Source of the DNA: Nitrospirota bacterium
GTDB lineage: Bacteria; Nitrospirota; Nitrospiria; SBBL01; JAADHI01
Length of the DNA: 64,000 bases
Reading direction: 5' to 3'
NCBI GenBank assembly: GCA_029261135.1
Contig: JAJDBX010000063.1
Location: 40,043 to 104,042 of the forward strand
Shown here: positions 54,607 through 64,000 of the stretch, piece after piece
Layout: every line of letters begins with the position of its first letter
Numbering within the stretch: position 1 is the first letter of the stretch
Notes under the pieces: generated by a model
Told to the model about the DNA's origin: nothing
Seen by the model: the letters and a program-made list of their open reading frames with translations, nothing else
Databases searched by the model: none
Made by a program: the position numbers and the translations under genes

Positions 54607-56169
54607 ATGAAACGCTTTCGGAGGATTACGTTCCTCTTCATTCTTGCTGGATTCACACTCTTGATTCGACCGATGATTGGCAAAGCCACGTCGTTCATTG
54701 AATCAAGTTTAATTGAAAAAGAGGGGAAGTACTCTTTTTTCGATATCGAGGAGGAAAGTTATGAAACCTCGAAGCACTTCTTCTCATCCTCAAAGCGAAG
54801 GCTTGTTGCCTTGCTTGAAACGGAAACAAATGAGCCGGACTTGGCAGAAGGGTTCATTTCTTTGAGGAAACAGGATGAACTGTTCTATCTGGAGCTGCGC
54901 AACGCAGAGATCAAAGATGTTTTGCGGGCATTGTCTCAGAGAAATCACATTAATATTATTATCGGGGAGGGTGTCGAAGGCGATATTTCATTGAGTTTTA
55001 AAGGCGTGAGCTTCCACGACGCTTTTAATGCCATTCTTCGAATGAACAATTTAATCTCCTATCACGAAGGGAATATCATTCGCGTCATGCGATCTCCATT
55101 CGTGGCTCAAGAATTAGGCTTAGTGACGCAGGTCATCGAAATTAATTTTGCCATCGCAAAGGAGCTTCAAAAGACGGTTAAAGGTCTTTTAAGTAAAAAT
55201 GGTACTGCCATGTCAGATACCCGAACGAATATACTTGTGATTCGGGATCTCCCCGCAAATTTGGAAAAAATTACGCAAGTGGTTCATCGCTTGGACAGCA
55301 AAACCCCTCAGATCATGATTGAGGCGAGAATCGTTGAAGTGAATACCAACTATACCAAAGAGCTCGGGGTACAGTGGGGAGGGCAGATTGCCTCTAATTC
55401 TGGCGGTACAACCACGACGATCCACGGGGGTGGAATCAAATCACAGTCGAATGATGCGTTTGCGACTGCCCTGACCGGCGGAATTGGTGTTTCCGGAGGG
55501 CCATTTTCTGTGAATCTTCCCGCCAATGTTGGGCCTGGGGCTGGCGGGGTTTTCGGGGTTGCGATTGGAAATATCGCCAATACACACTTGCTTGATGTCC
55601 AGCTCTCCGCACTTGAAGATGCAGGAAAAGGCAAAATTCTTTCCAATCCGGTGATCATGACCTTGAACAATAAGGAGGCCAGAATCTCCAGCGGAACTGA
55701 AATCCTGATTCCCACCACATCGATTGTATCGACTTCGGTCTCGGCCACTTCTTCTTCCAGTGGTTCTGCGAATACGGGTGTGACTACGATCAATGCAAAG
55801 CTAGAATTAACCGTCACCCCGCATGTGACACCTGATAATCAAATCTTGATTCATGTGACTGTTGACAAAAAAGATCCGGATTACAGTCGGGAGGTTCAGG
55901 GGATTCCCCCGCTCACCACACGCACTGCGGAGACGGATCTTTTGGTGAGAGATAGAGAAACCATTGTCATCGGGGGGATTTATACCCGAAGGGTCGCTGA
56001 AGGTGAAGCCGGAGTCCCCTGGCTTTCAAAAATACCCATTCTGGGATGGCTTTTTAAAAAAGAAAGCAAGATCGAGACTCAGAATGAACTTATGATCTTC
56101 ATCACCCCCACGATTCGTAAAAGAGGTGATGCGGTGGAAGAAGAGATTTTCCATCGGAAAATCGAATAG
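54607..56169 (+). CDS. mshL: MSHA-type outer-membrane secretin
   Basis: Forms the pilus exit channel. The start is ATG 54607 with an excellent TAAGGAGG site; the ATG at 54583 lies in the previous gene. The 520 residues include a signal peptide, a STN/N0 domain (LELRNAEIKDVLRALS), a KH-type N domain (SDTRTNILVIRDLP), and the secretin core (NPVIMTLNNKEARI, IVIGGIYTRR, PILGWLF, NELMIFITPTI). A Ser/Gly/Thr-rich gate loop precedes the core. The last gene of the pilus operon; a strong hairpin follows. Confidence 0.92.
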   Translation: MKRFRRITFLFILAGFTLLIRPMIGKATSFIESSLIEKEGKYSFFDIEEESYETSKHFFSSSKRRLVALLETETNEPDLAEGFISLRKQDELFYLELRNAEIKDVLRALSQRNHINIIIGEGVEGDISLSFKGVSFHDAFNAILRMNNLISYHEGNIIRVMRSPFVAQELGLVTQVIEINFAIAKELQKTVKGLLSKNGTAMSDTRTNILVIRDLPANLEKITQVVHRLDSKTPQIMIEARIVEVNTNYTKELGVQWGGQIASNSGGTTTTIHGGGIKSQSNDAFATALTGGIGVSGGPFSVNLPANVGPGAGGVFGVAIGNIANTHLLDVQLSALEDAGKGKILSNPVIMTLNNKEARISSGTEILIPTTSIVSTSVSATSSSSGSANTGVTTINAKLELTVTPHVTPDNQILIHVTVDKKDPDYSREVQGIPPLTTRTAETDLLVRDRETIVIGGIYTRRVAEGEAGVPWLSKIPILGWLFKKESKIETQNELMIFITPTIRKRGDAVEEEIFHRKIE

Positions 56170-56205
56170 ACCCCAGGCCAAGTCTCAAGACTTGGCCTGG
56201 GGTCT
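56168..56205. terminator. 18-bp inverted repeat between mshL and nagZ
   Basis: Two perfect 18-base GC-rich arms (56168-56185 and 56188-56205) separated by two bases start inside the mshL stop codon. It can end transcription of the pilus operon and, on the other strand, of queE-pepA-nagZ. No T-run is present, so it may act as a transcript-stabilising hairpin as well. Confidence 0.7.
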
Positions 56206-56264
56206 AACTATGGGTGTTGTATCCTCTGAAGTATAAAAAGAAGTATAAAAAATGCTTGCTGTTC

Positions 56265-57347
56265 TTATGCTTTACCTCGTTGTTCGATTGATTCGACGAG
56301 GTCAAGGTGGGCTTGCGATCCGATGACTTTACGCAGTACCTTTAAATCTTGTTTCGGTTGATTCAAGATAAAATGTTCCTTTAAAAATAGAAGACGCCCC
56401 AGTGAGATATCGATTCGATCTTCAGTGATTTCACCCTTTTCAATGGCGGTATTCAAGGCTTCGATTGCTGCGACTTGTAGATCGTGTGTATGGCAGATCA
56501 ACAGTAGGTCTGATCCTACTGAGACAGCTTTCACAGCGGCTTCAGGGACTGGAAACATATCGGAGACCCCTTTCATTTCAAGATCATCAGTGACCACAAC
56601 CCCATCAAACTTCATTGTTTTTCTCAGCAGGGTTGTCACAATATTTTTTGAGAGCGAGGCAGGCATCTCCCGGTCAAAGGCGCGGCAACAAATATGAGCC
56701 GTCATAATACAGGGCAATCTATTTTCAATGGCATGTAGAAAAGGACGTAATTCCCGGTCGGTGAGTTTGGCCGTGGCGAGATCGACGACAGGAAGGGTTT
56801 TATGTGAATCGTGCTCGGTATCGCCATGCCCTGGAAAATGTTTGCCGCAGGGGATGAGACGTTGGTCGAGCATGGCTGCGATTGTCGCCATGGCATGTTT
56901 GGAAACGACTGTGGGTTTTGAGCCAAATGCGCGGTCTCCGATCACAGGGTTTTTGGGGTTGGTATCAATATCGAGGACGGGGGAAAAGTTCATGTTAATC
57001 CCGACAGACAACAGTTCCCGAGACATGGCTTCCGCATTTCGATAGGTTAAAGGTACCGCGTCACAACACCCGATGGTTCTGCCTGAAGGGAATTGTGTGA
57101 ATGGACGCGGTAGACGTGATATCCGACCCCCTTCCTGGTCAATTCCAATTAATAGGGGGGCATTGGGTGAAAGTTTCTGAAGCGACTCGCATAGCTTTGC
57201 AAGTTGTGAAGGGCTTTTAATGTTTCTGGAAAATAAAATGACCCCGCCGATATGGTATTCTGTAATGAGTTTTTTGATCTCTTTTGAGGGGGTCGTTCCT
57301 TCAAATCCCACCATTAAAAGTTGAGCAATTTTGTGAAGTCGTTTCAT
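56265..57347 (-). CDS. nagZ: Beta-N-acetylhexosaminidase (glycoside hydrolase family 3)
   Basis: NagZ removes N-acetylglucosamine from muropeptides in cell-wall recycling. GIDQEGGRISRLP, the catalytic loop KHFPGHGDTEHDSHKTLP and VVTDDLEMKGVS (nucleophile Asp) are family signatures. The 360-residue single-domain form and lack of a signal peptide suggest a cytoplasmic enzyme. The ATG overlaps the pepA stop by four bases. Confidence 0.93.
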   Translation of the reverse strand: MKRLHKIAQLLMVGFEGTTPSKEIKKLITEYHIGGVILFSRNIKSPSQLAKLCESLQKLSPNAPLLIGIDQEGGRISRLPRPFTQFPSGRTIGCCDAVPLTYRNAEAMSRELLSVGINMNFSPVLDIDTNPKNPVIGDRAFGSKPTVVSKHAMATIAAMLDQRLIPCGKHFPGHGDTEHDSHKTLPVVDLATAKLTDRELRPFLHAIENRLPCIMTAHICCRAFDREMPASLSKNIVTTLLRKTMKFDGVVVTDDLEMKGVSDMFPVPEAAVKAVSVGSDLLLICHTHDLQVAAIEALNTAIEKGEITEDRIDISLGRLLFLKEHFILNQPKQDLKVLRKVIGSQAHLDLVESIEQRGKA

Positions 57348-58861
57348 GATTTCCTTCCCTTCGATAAGGCGGTAATGTATTGCATCAAAAGACGAACCCC
57401 GACTCCGCTGGCACCTTTGGGAACATAGGGATTTTTGCTATCGTCATACCAGGACGTTCCGGCAATATCGAGATGAACCCAGGGGGTCTCTCCAACGAAT
57501 TGTTTCAAAAATAAGCCGGCGGTAATGGTTCCGGCACGCCGTCCCCCCACGTTTTGTAAATCCGCGACGCTACTCTCAATTTGGTTAAAATAATCATCCC
57601 AGAGCGGGAGTTCCCATGTGCGTTCACCAACGGCTTCTCCGGCGTCTTGAATTTGAGAGAGTAAACGCGGGTTGTTGCCCATCATGCCCATGGCATGTTG
57701 CCCGAGTGCGATGACGCAAGCGCCGGTGAGCGTGGCCAGATCAATCATTGCAGCGGGTTTAAGTCGTGTGGCATAGGTCAAGGCATCTGCCAGACAGAGT
57801 CTCCCTTCCGCGTCGGTATTGATAATTTCGACAGTCTTTCCTGAAAGGGATGTCACCACATCCCCGGGGTGAACTGCTTTGCCACTGGGCATATTGTCTG
57901 TTGCAGGCAACACGGCAATAATGTCTATCGTCGGTTTTAATTGGGCGATGGCCTTCATGACGCCTAAAACTATCGCGCCGCCCGACATGTCATACTTCAT
58001 CTGTTCCATATTTTCAGAGGGCTTGAGTGAAATGCCTCCCGTATCAAAGGTGACAGATTTTCCAACGAGGGCGATGGGCCGTTTCCTTGCTCCCTTGGGT
58101 GTGCCTTTATATTTCAGCACAATGAATTTGGGCGGTTCATCTGTTCCGAGTGTGACGGCATGGAAGGCACCCATCCCGAGTGTTTTGATTTCTTCTTGAT
58201 CCAGTACTTCAACAGACATCCCTCCTTCTTGGGCGATTTGAGTGGCTTCGTTTGCAAGGTAGGTCGGGGTGACGATATTTGAAGGCAAGCTGCAAAGATC
58301 CCGCGTATAACAAACGCCCTCTGCGATGATTTTCCCACGCAAAGCGCCTTGTTCAATCTGAGGAAGCTCTTTTTCTTTTGAGGTGAGTAAAGTGATTTTT
58401 TTAATTGTTTTCTTATCCGAAGGGTCGGTTTTAAGGCAATCAAATTGATACAGACTGAGAAGCACTCCTTCGATCATGGCCTGAGCAATTTGTGCTGTCT
58501 GAATTTTCTTTAGTAGAGAAGAATCGCAATCGATGGTAATGTCAGGGAGTCCCATTTTTTGTATAAAGGTGGTCCCGCGTCCCATCGCTTTTCGGAGGCG
58601 ATCTTCTGTGATCTCCGTCCGTTTTCCAAGACCGACAAACACCAGCCGTTCAAAACCAATTTTACCCTCTGGCCGGATGAGGATGGTTTCGAGAAATTTC
58701 CCATTAAAGCCCTCAGAGGATGTAATTTTTTTAAGTTTTCCGTTCAGCGCAGGGTCGAGCGAAGCAATGTTTCCCTTTTTTCCTTCTCCTTCAAAGAAGC
58801 CAAGAAGGCAGACGGTTCCTTTGGTTTTCGTCAAGATGCCTTTTTTTACACGAATTTCCAT
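57344..58861 (-). CDS. pepA: Leucyl aminopeptidase (M17)
   Basis: A cytoplasmic, two-metal aminopeptidase, hexameric in known members. GKSVTFDTGGISLKP holds the metal-binding Asp, Lys; NTDAEGRLCLADALTYA is the M17 signature; LTGACVIALG and DIAGTSW are conserved later segments. The 505 residues comprise the N-terminal alpha/beta domain and the catalytic domain. It lies 10 bases after queE and overlaps nagZ, so the three form an operon. Confidence 0.94.
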   Translation of the reverse strand: MEIRVKKGILTKTKGTVCLLGFFEGEGKKGNIASLDPALNGKLKKITSSEGFNGKFLETILIRPEGKIGFERLVFVGLGKRTEITEDRLRKAMGRGTTFIQKMGLPDITIDCDSSLLKKIQTAQIAQAMIEGVLLSLYQFDCLKTDPSDKKTIKKITLLTSKEKELPQIEQGALRGKIIAEGVCYTRDLCSLPSNIVTPTYLANEATQIAQEGGMSVEVLDQEEIKTLGMGAFHAVTLGTDEPPKFIVLKYKGTPKGARKRPIALVGKSVTFDTGGISLKPSENMEQMKYDMSGGAIVLGVMKAIAQLKPTIDIIAVLPATDNMPSGKAVHPGDVVTSLSGKTVEIINTDAEGRLCLADALTYATRLKPAAMIDLATLTGACVIALGQHAMGMMGNNPRLLSQIQDAGEAVGERTWELPLWDDYFNQIESSVADLQNVGGRRAGTITAGLFLKQFVGETPWVHLDIAGTSWYDDSKNPYVPKGASGVGVRLLMQYITALSKGRKS

Positions 58862-58871
58862 AACAGCTGAT

Positions 58872-59507
58872 TTACACCCCTTTCATACTTGGATCCCAGA
58901 TATATTTGTGAAGCTGTATTTGTAGACGAACAGGTAAGTGATCCCTCAAAATCGAGTCGGCCAATTGACGCAAATCCATTTCCCCAAAAACAGGAGAAAA
59001 GTGGATTGTTTTCCCCTTTAATTGCTGATGTGTCTCAAGGATGTGTTTTGCCCAATCATAATCGGATGGGTCTGCAATTACAAACTTGACTTGATCTTTT
59101 TCTTTCAACAAGTTGAGATTTTCCCAATGCATCCTATCGCTCATCTTACTCCCAGGACATTTAACATCGAGGATAATGACGGCTCTGGGATCCACTGGGT
59201 CAATTGAAATGGCGCCCCCGGTTTCTAGCAAAACGGTGTAACCCTCATCAAGTAATGCGCTGATGAGGGTGAAGCTTTCAGCTTGGAGTAGGGGTTCTCC
59301 TCCGGTTAGCTCGACAAGATTGCAATGCAAACTCCGGATTTCTTCCAAGATGCCATCAATTGATTGTTCGTGACCTTCTTCAAATGCATATTCGGTATCA
59401 CACCAGCGGCATCTGAGGTTGCAGCCCGTAGTCCGCACAAAAACGCAGGGAAGACCCGCATAAGTGGATTCTCCTTGAATACTTTGATAGATCTCATTAA
59501 TTCTCAT
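58872..59507 (-). CDS. queE: 7-carboxy-7-deazaguanine synthase (radical SAM)
   Basis: QueE contracts 6-carboxy-tetrahydropterin to 7-carboxy-7-deazaguanine for queuosine in tRNA. The radical SAM motif is CNLRCRWC (C-X3-C-X2-C), with YQSIQGESTYAG before it and ELTGGEPLLQ after it. The 211-residue length is normal. No preQ1 riboswitch and no other que gene are visible in the window. Confidence 0.93.
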   Translation of the reverse strand: MRINEIYQSIQGESTYAGLPCVFVRTTGCNLRCRWCDTEYAFEEGHEQSIDGILEEIRSLHCNLVELTGGEPLLQAESFTLISALLDEGYTVLLETGGAISIDPVDPRAVIILDVKCPGSKMSDRMHWENLNLLKEKDQVKFVIADPSDYDWAKHILETHQQLKGKTIHFSPVFGEMDLRQLADSILRDHLPVRLQIQLHKYIWDPSMKGV

Positions 59508-59707
59508 TAAAAAATTGCATTAAATTAATTTTTCCGTGAAAGGAGAACAAATTCTAACAACTCGCCCAATACAGGTCAAGCGAGCAAATGACCTTAAGGT
59601 AGGTGGTTGATTTTAGGATCAAGGGGTGTTGTCCCATGATTTTTATAGAAAACAGAGCAATTGTATGCAAGGGAACAGATTTAACCACGGGATCTTTCTG
59701 AGGAATT

Positions 59708-60181
59708 TTACCGGTCAGATAAAAAATACCCCTCATCCCCAGGATTTTTCCCATCGATTGACAAAACTTTAATGCTATTATCGACCAAGTCGGCATCAAT
59801 GTAAGCAATGGCAGAAGGGATTTGGCTGACAAAGCGTTTAATCGAAGCATTTGACCCGAGTGTTTTTGGAAACGAGGTGATTTCACCTTTTATTATTTCT
59901 GTGAGCCATAGTTTTTTGAGTTCATTCGGGCGCATTTTTAATGCCTTTTCTATAAATAGATTTTTTTCAGGACTCCCCGCTTCCTGCATAATCAGGTATA
60001 TTTTATTTCTCCCTTCCCAGAATCTCTTTTTCTGTTTGAAGATACGGGATAAATGACGCGAAGAGATAGAATTAATCTTGTTTTTCGGGTGAATGATGAC
60101 GGCAATATCTAAGGGAAAAGCCTTAGTTGTCATGAAAGACAGTAGTATCGTCGCTAAAACAGCACGCGCAAACGGATTCAT
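59708..60181 (-). CDS. Small PstS-like phosphate-binding protein
   Basis: A 157-residue secreted protein with signal peptide (AVLATILLSFMTTKAFPL). The fold is of the PBP-like (PstS) type: VIIHPKNKINSISSRHLSRIFKQKK resembles the lobe-1 start, FWEGRNKI follows, and the C-terminal IPSAIAYIDADLVD corresponds to the GAIGYV region. Full PstS is twice as long, so this is a stand-alone domain protein, as often seen next to porins. No ABC transporter genes are nearby. It begins 20 bases after the stop of the porin-like gene. Confidence 0.7.
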   Translation of the reverse strand: MNPFARAVLATILLSFMTTKAFPLDIAVIIHPKNKINSISSRHLSRIFKQKKRFWEGRNKIYLIMQEAGSPEKNLFIEKALKMRPNELKKLWLTEIIKGEITSFPKTLGSNASIKRFVSQIPSAIAYIDADLVDNSIKVLSIDGKNPGDEGYFLSDR

Positions 60182-60200
60182 CTAAAAATCCCTGTTGTGA

Positions 60201-61324
60201 TTAAAAAGTGAAGAAGGAATTAACCAGGATGCCATATTTGGGTTTTTCATTGACGTGTTTTGCTCTGTTGAACTCAAACTTAAGTGCATTCCAAGATAAG
60301 ACATCCCATCTGATGCCAAGCGTATGTTTGGTATTGTCGACATGAAAGGATAGTAAGGTCGAATCCCCTTCTGCGAAGCAGATGAAGTCATATCGATAGT
60401 ATGAGATCGTCGAGGCATGATTATAGTTTCCTTGTATATATCCCGTTTCTATGTCGAAATCTTTTCCCGTGTTACGTTCTGAACGATAGAGCTTAAAAAA
60501 TTCACTCAGAAACTCGAACCGATTCTTGAGGTAATCAGGTGTCCCCCGGCAATCTGCTCATTAACTTTATTGAGTTGTCCGGAGTTGGCCGGATCAGGAG
60601 GAATGGTATCTAAGTAAAACGTGCCTCCGAAACGCAGTCTTTCTACCTCATGTGGCTGAGCCGTTAGAAATAGGGTGAGGGCTTTTGATTTGTTCGCATC
60701 ATTGAAGTTCTGGACGACCCATGGTTTTTTTTCTCTGCCGTTTGAAACCCCGATATGGTAACGGAGTTCTTTAAAGCCAAAGATTTCTGCACCAATCGAA
60801 TGCGTGGGTAGGATACCTCCGATATATTTAAATCGATAGATTTCTGGTCTTAAAATAGAGGGTTGCAGCCAGGGTCCATGATGAAAGGTATGATTCCAGT
60901 AGCCCATTGCTGTATGCAGCCTTCCTATCGCAATATTGAAATCGTCTGAAACTGCATATTTCAGAACGAAGCCCTGGGATTTGAAATAGGATGAGTTGCC
61001 AAACCCAAGGTTTGTTCTGTTTAAATAATAAATGTCTCGATAGGCTGATAGTTCAGTGAGAAAACTGAGGCGATCATTAAGGTCAGATGAAAAAAGTAAA
61101 CCCATATTGCCTAAATTGAAGTTCGTATCATAGACTTGCGCCTGATAAGTAGCGCTAAAGGTACAATCTCCAAAACCTCGGATTTTTATTTTTGGAATCG
61201 GACTCAACTCCGGCACCTCAGGATATTTCTCTTCTAAATGATCTAGGTTATCCTGATCAATGACTTCGGAAGTTTCTTCTGAGAGGGTTAGGCCTGAGCT
61301 CGAGAAAAAAGAAAAGATCAGCAA
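60201..61324 (-). pseudogene. Porin-like outer-membrane protein with a frameshift
   Basis: The first part (61324-60506) encodes a periplasmic N-terminus and beta strands, then stops after GGHLITSRIG. Shifting one base near 60535 gives DYLKNRFEFLSEFF and an open frame that runs through barrel-like strands to LVNSFFTF and a stop at 60201. The terminal Phe is what a true barrel should have, so one base has probably been lost (CTGGAT to CTGAT). The 5' end is also irregular: the signal-like stretch can be read upstream of TTG 61324, but no ATG exists there. The protein is probably inactive unless the sequence has an error. Confidence 0.65.
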
Positions 61325-61558
61325 GCCACTTAAGCCGATAAATACGTGATTTCTCGTTTTATTTTCCTCAAATTAAACAGTCGTTTTTTCTCTTAGGTTT
61401 CTGGCCTTTATCGTTTTGTCGCTTGAAAATCGCCCTTTCCCTTGATAATCCCTTCTTTAAAGCTATCAAATTAATTGCAACTGTCAATCAAGACGCCACT
61501 TTTCAAAGGCTTCTATCCGGAGAACTGTGAGAGGAGGAGATCTCTTCGTCTGAATGTT

Positions 61559-64000
61559 CTAAAACGAGTGCCCTAGACTCAGGTAGTAGTGCACTTTATC
61601 TTCGTTTTTTTTGGGAGGGTCGATTGGAATTGCGGCATCGACCCGTATTATCGAAGGGTAGACCCCGAATAGGTCAACAAAAAATCGAATGCCCACTCCT
61701 AAATCTGAGCGGAACTCTTGAAACCGGAAGACGTTGCGGGAATCGGTGACGACCCCGGCATCTGAAAAAAGTGCCCCTTGCCAGGTATGAGTATGTGCAA
61801 GACCCAGAAAATTAATGTCTGTCTCATAAAAAAGGGGAAAGCGGTACTCGACAGAATAAAGAGACATGTTTTTTCCTTCAAAGGCTAAGGGGGTATACCC
61901 TCGCAGCCCATGCTCACCCCCCAGATAAAATCGACTGTTCTCAAAAAGTCTTCCTGTGGATTGCCCGATGAAAATTTTTCCGACAATTTCGTGATAATTT
62001 GAAAAAGAACGGATGCGTCTCATGTCGAGTCTAAAAAAGGCGGCGTTATCGTAGATTCCAGAGGTAAATTGTTGATTGTAAGTGATACTCACATTAAATG
62101 AAGGGAATGTTGTTGTGAGGCGTTGGATGGATTCTGGTAAGAGGGGGATGTCCGGAAAGACGAAACTATAAGCGAGTGTCAGGAAGCTGGCTTCTTCTCC
62201 AGGCTGAGCTGAATTCAGATCAGTATCGATTTTTGTATGTGTCAGGCCTGTTGTCACGAGGTGATTTGTTTTGACGGTACGGGTATAGCTCAGGTGCTCC
62301 GAAGTCCCCGCATCCTCGTGTGAAAAGCGAAATCGTATCCAATTTCGGGGATCGTACAATCGCTGAAAGAGCAGGCCGGCATTATAACTTAAGAATTGTG
62401 TTTGAAAATCGTAATCGACACTGAATTGATCTAATAAGATTTTCCATTGAGGTGGAGATCGGTTGTTGAAACGGTTGGGGTCATTTGAAAGTTTGTTCGG
62501 GTCGAGCTCAACGCTTTTGACGGGGGTTTTTGTTTTTAAAATAAATCGATGTGAATTTCCGACCCCATCCCAAATCAGGCGGGTTTTTGTGCCATTTTTT
62601 TCTTTGATGGCAATCTGAAGTGGTTCAATCCCTTCGCCATTTTTTTTGACAGTGATGCTTGTCTGGTGGAGATCCTCAAATAATTCCTTTTTGACCTTTA
62701 TCAGTTCGAAGTCAAGTTTTGTCCGCTGGGTTAACCATTGTTCGATCAAGCCCTCGATGTCTTTCCCTGAAATTTCAGAAAGTACCGTTTTAAATGAGGT
62801 GGGTGGTGTGCTTTTTTGCCTCATGTAGGTAGACAGGGTCAGATCCATGACCTCATCTCCCAACAAACTCCTCAGTTTATAAAAGATACTCGGGTTTTCA
62901 GAGGGGGGATTATTAAAAAATCGGACATCTTCGCTGACAATCGGGGGCAGAGATTCTTTGAAATAGACCTGTCGCATCGGCAGATCATCCGAATATAAAA
63001 TTTGGTCAATCAATGGAATAAAGGAGATGGGTTTCAACCATTCCTTCAAATTGAAGGCTTTACCATGACGGCTTTTCATAAATATCTCAGCATCGATTCT
63101 TGCCAGAGACTCAATGACCCACCAGGGTTCATCCTGTCGTTTCTTACGCCAGAGCATTCGATAAATGCCATAGGCGAGGCTTGCTTCATGAAATCGTTTC
63201 AATGTTGGAAATACTTTGAAGAGGCGGTTATTGATGTAGAGCAGGTTTGTTCCCGGTTGGGTTAAATCTTGATAGAGTCCGGCCCCGGCGAGTTCTAGAT
63301 GCATCGCTGGGAGGGCTCCATGTTGTTTTAAAAAGAAATCGAGCGTTTCTCTGGTCAAATGGATAATACGATTTGCGTAAGCCTTGTCTTTTAAGAGAGC
63401 ATGGTAAGTGATATTCACTTCATGAAGGGAGGATTCATATTTGATTAAACGTTTTCCGATGGAAAGTGAGAAAAAGGAGAGATTGTTTCCTTCAAACAAA
63501 ACCGTTTGCTTGTTGTCCTGAAGGCCCTTCTCGATTGGAGGTGTTGATCCGATGACATGAAAGTCTTTGTTCAGCGTCAAGTGGAGTCGATATTGACTTT
63601 TCTGAGGGGCATCATGAAATTCCCATTTTCCATTTACAACGTTTGCGAGATAAGGATGCCACCCACCTTGAAGCGCAACAAGGTCATCGAAGTAACCAAA
63701 AGGCCCCCATTTCTGAGGAATTTTTGTACGAAATTTGACGGAGAGATGCGACTGTTCAAATGGAGGGATGGGTGAGGGAAAAACGACTTTAATGATGATA
63801 CTGCTGTGATAGGGTTGTGGAAAAAATGGCATCGTGATGCCTTGAGCATCTTTAATGAATAGGATATCCGTCCCACCCGGATTGAAGGCAACAGGGTAGG
63901 CTTTTCGGTAGAAATTATTTCCGAGGTCAGGATGTTTATTTCGATAAAGGTTGGGATAGAGAAATAAATAAACTTCTGAAACAGCTTCAGGGCTATTATT
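61559..64000 (-). CDS. Omp85-type outer-membrane barrel fused to an M1-peptidase-like domain (partial)
   Basis: The frame is open to the window edge, so the N-terminus is missing (at least 813 residues present). The first part resembles M1/gluzincin peptidases (LFLYPNLYRN at the edge, then FHEASLAYGIYR and WWVIESLA), but the zinc motif HEXXH reads HEASL, so the second His is gone and catalysis is doubtful. The C-terminal ~350 residues form a surface-antigen (Omp85/BamA-type) barrel, with LGGEHGLRGY (the conserved strand motif of lid loop L6) and the ending LGHSF. It fits the metallopeptidase-like Omp85 subgroup. Its role in outer-membrane assembly or export is unknown. Confidence 0.8.
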   Translation of the reverse strand, partial: NNSPEAVSEVYLFLYPNLYRNKHPDLGNNFYRKAYPVAFNPGGTDILFIKDAQGITMPFFPQPYHSSIIIKVVFPSPIPPFEQSHLSVKFRTKIPQKWGPFGYFDDLVALQGGWHPYLANVVNGKWEFHDAPQKSQYRLHLTLNKDFHVIGSTPPIEKGLQDNKQTVLFEGNNLSFFSLSIGKRLIKYESSLHEVNITYHALLKDKAYANRIIHLTRETLDFFLKQHGALPAMHLELAGAGLYQDLTQPGTNLLYINNRLFKVFPTLKRFHEASLAYGIYRMLWRKKRQDEPWWVIESLARIDAEIFMKSRHGKAFNLKEWLKPISFIPLIDQILYSDDLPMRQVYFKESLPPIVSEDVRFFNNPPSENPSIFYKLRSLLGDEVMDLTLSTYMRQKSTPPTSFKTVLSEISGKDIEGLIEQWLTQRTKLDFELIKVKKELFEDLHQTSITVKKNGEGIEPLQIAIKEKNGTKTRLIWDGVGNSHRFILKTKTPVKSVELDPNKLSNDPNRFNNRSPPQWKILLDQFSVDYDFQTQFLSYNAGLLFQRLYDPRNWIRFRFSHEDAGTSEHLSYTRTVKTNHLVTTGLTHTKIDTDLNSAQPGEEASFLTLAYSFVFPDIPLLPESIQRLTTTFPSFNVSITYNQQFTSGIYDNAAFFRLDMRRIRSFSNYHEIVGKIFIGQSTGRLFENSRFYLGGEHGLRGYTPLAFEGKNMSLYSVEYRFPLFYETDINFLGLAHTHTWQGALFSDAGVVTDSRNVFRFQEFRSDLGVGIRFFVDLFGVYPSIIRVDAAIPIDPPKKNEDKVHYYLSLGHSF

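Noticed and set aside
1..64000. CRISPR arrays and insertion sequences
   Set aside because: No regular direct repeats with spacers and no transposase-like protein were found by reading.

Overview
The window is a chromosomal segment of a diderm (Gram-negative) bacterium of moderate GC. Two secretin-based type IV filament machines, several outer-membrane barrel proteins and lipobox/signal-peptide proteins show the outer membrane directly. A 14-subunit proton-pumping NADH dehydrogenase, a B12-dependent ribonucleotide reductase, a type II secretion system and an MSHA-type pilus are compatible with Nitrospirota or a deltaproteobacteria-like phylum. There is no rRNA or other decisive marker, so this placement is inference.

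Region by region: (1) 1-4210 is a low-density, decaying stretch. It holds the tail of an O-methyltransferase, a zinc-ribbon membrane protein, remnants of a HigA-type antitoxin, of an ECF sigma factor and of a methyltransferase, two long perfect inverted repeats, and a DoxX/HTTM-like membrane protein followed by a degenerate second copy of its own C-terminus. (2) 4211-20564 is one long nuo operon, nuoABCDEFGHIJK, then an extra MrpD-like antiporter subunit, a 90-residue two-helix protein, a MrpD-like subunit carrying a NuoL-type tail, nuoM and nuoN. There are therefore four antiporter-like subunits where the standard complex has three. (3) 20782-22409 encodes a DUF4388-like/roadblock-like signalling pair, followed on the other strand by a possible small ORF and by nrdJ. 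nrdJ has a NrdR-like box and a 43-bp palindrome at its promoter. (4) 25404-38382, minus strand, is a complete type II secretion operon (gspC, D, E, F, G, H, I, J, N, L, M, K) preceded by an HtrA protease. (5) A tRNA-Arg(UCU) lies at 38516-38592. (6) 38705-42688 is a possible metal-handling locus: two related small His/Cys proteins, an outer-membrane barrel, a beta-propeller lipoprotein and a TlpA-type thioredoxin. A convergent glycosyltransferase follows. (7) 43704-56169 is an MSHA-type pilus operon: mshE and mshG, a decayed pilin at the mshB position, mshA, minor pilins, a 783-residue repeat-bearing minor pilin, a MerR-type regulator, pilMNO and pilP-like genes, and secretin mshL. (8) 56265-59507, minus strand, is queE-pepA-nagZ (tRNA deazapurine synthesis, aminopeptidase, peptidoglycan recycling). 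(9) 59708-64000, minus strand, holds a small phosphate-binding-like protein, a frameshifted porin-like gene, and a partial Omp85 barrel fused to a degenerate M1-peptidase-like domain.

The most notable points are the four-antiporter complex I, the contrast between a c-di-GMP-competent MshE and a GspE that has lost the key arginines in the same window, the adhesin-like minor pilin, the Omp85/pseudo-peptidase fusion, and the layered nrdJ control region. Neither filament machine has a prepilin peptidase gene in the window, so both presumably rely on one encoded elsewhere.
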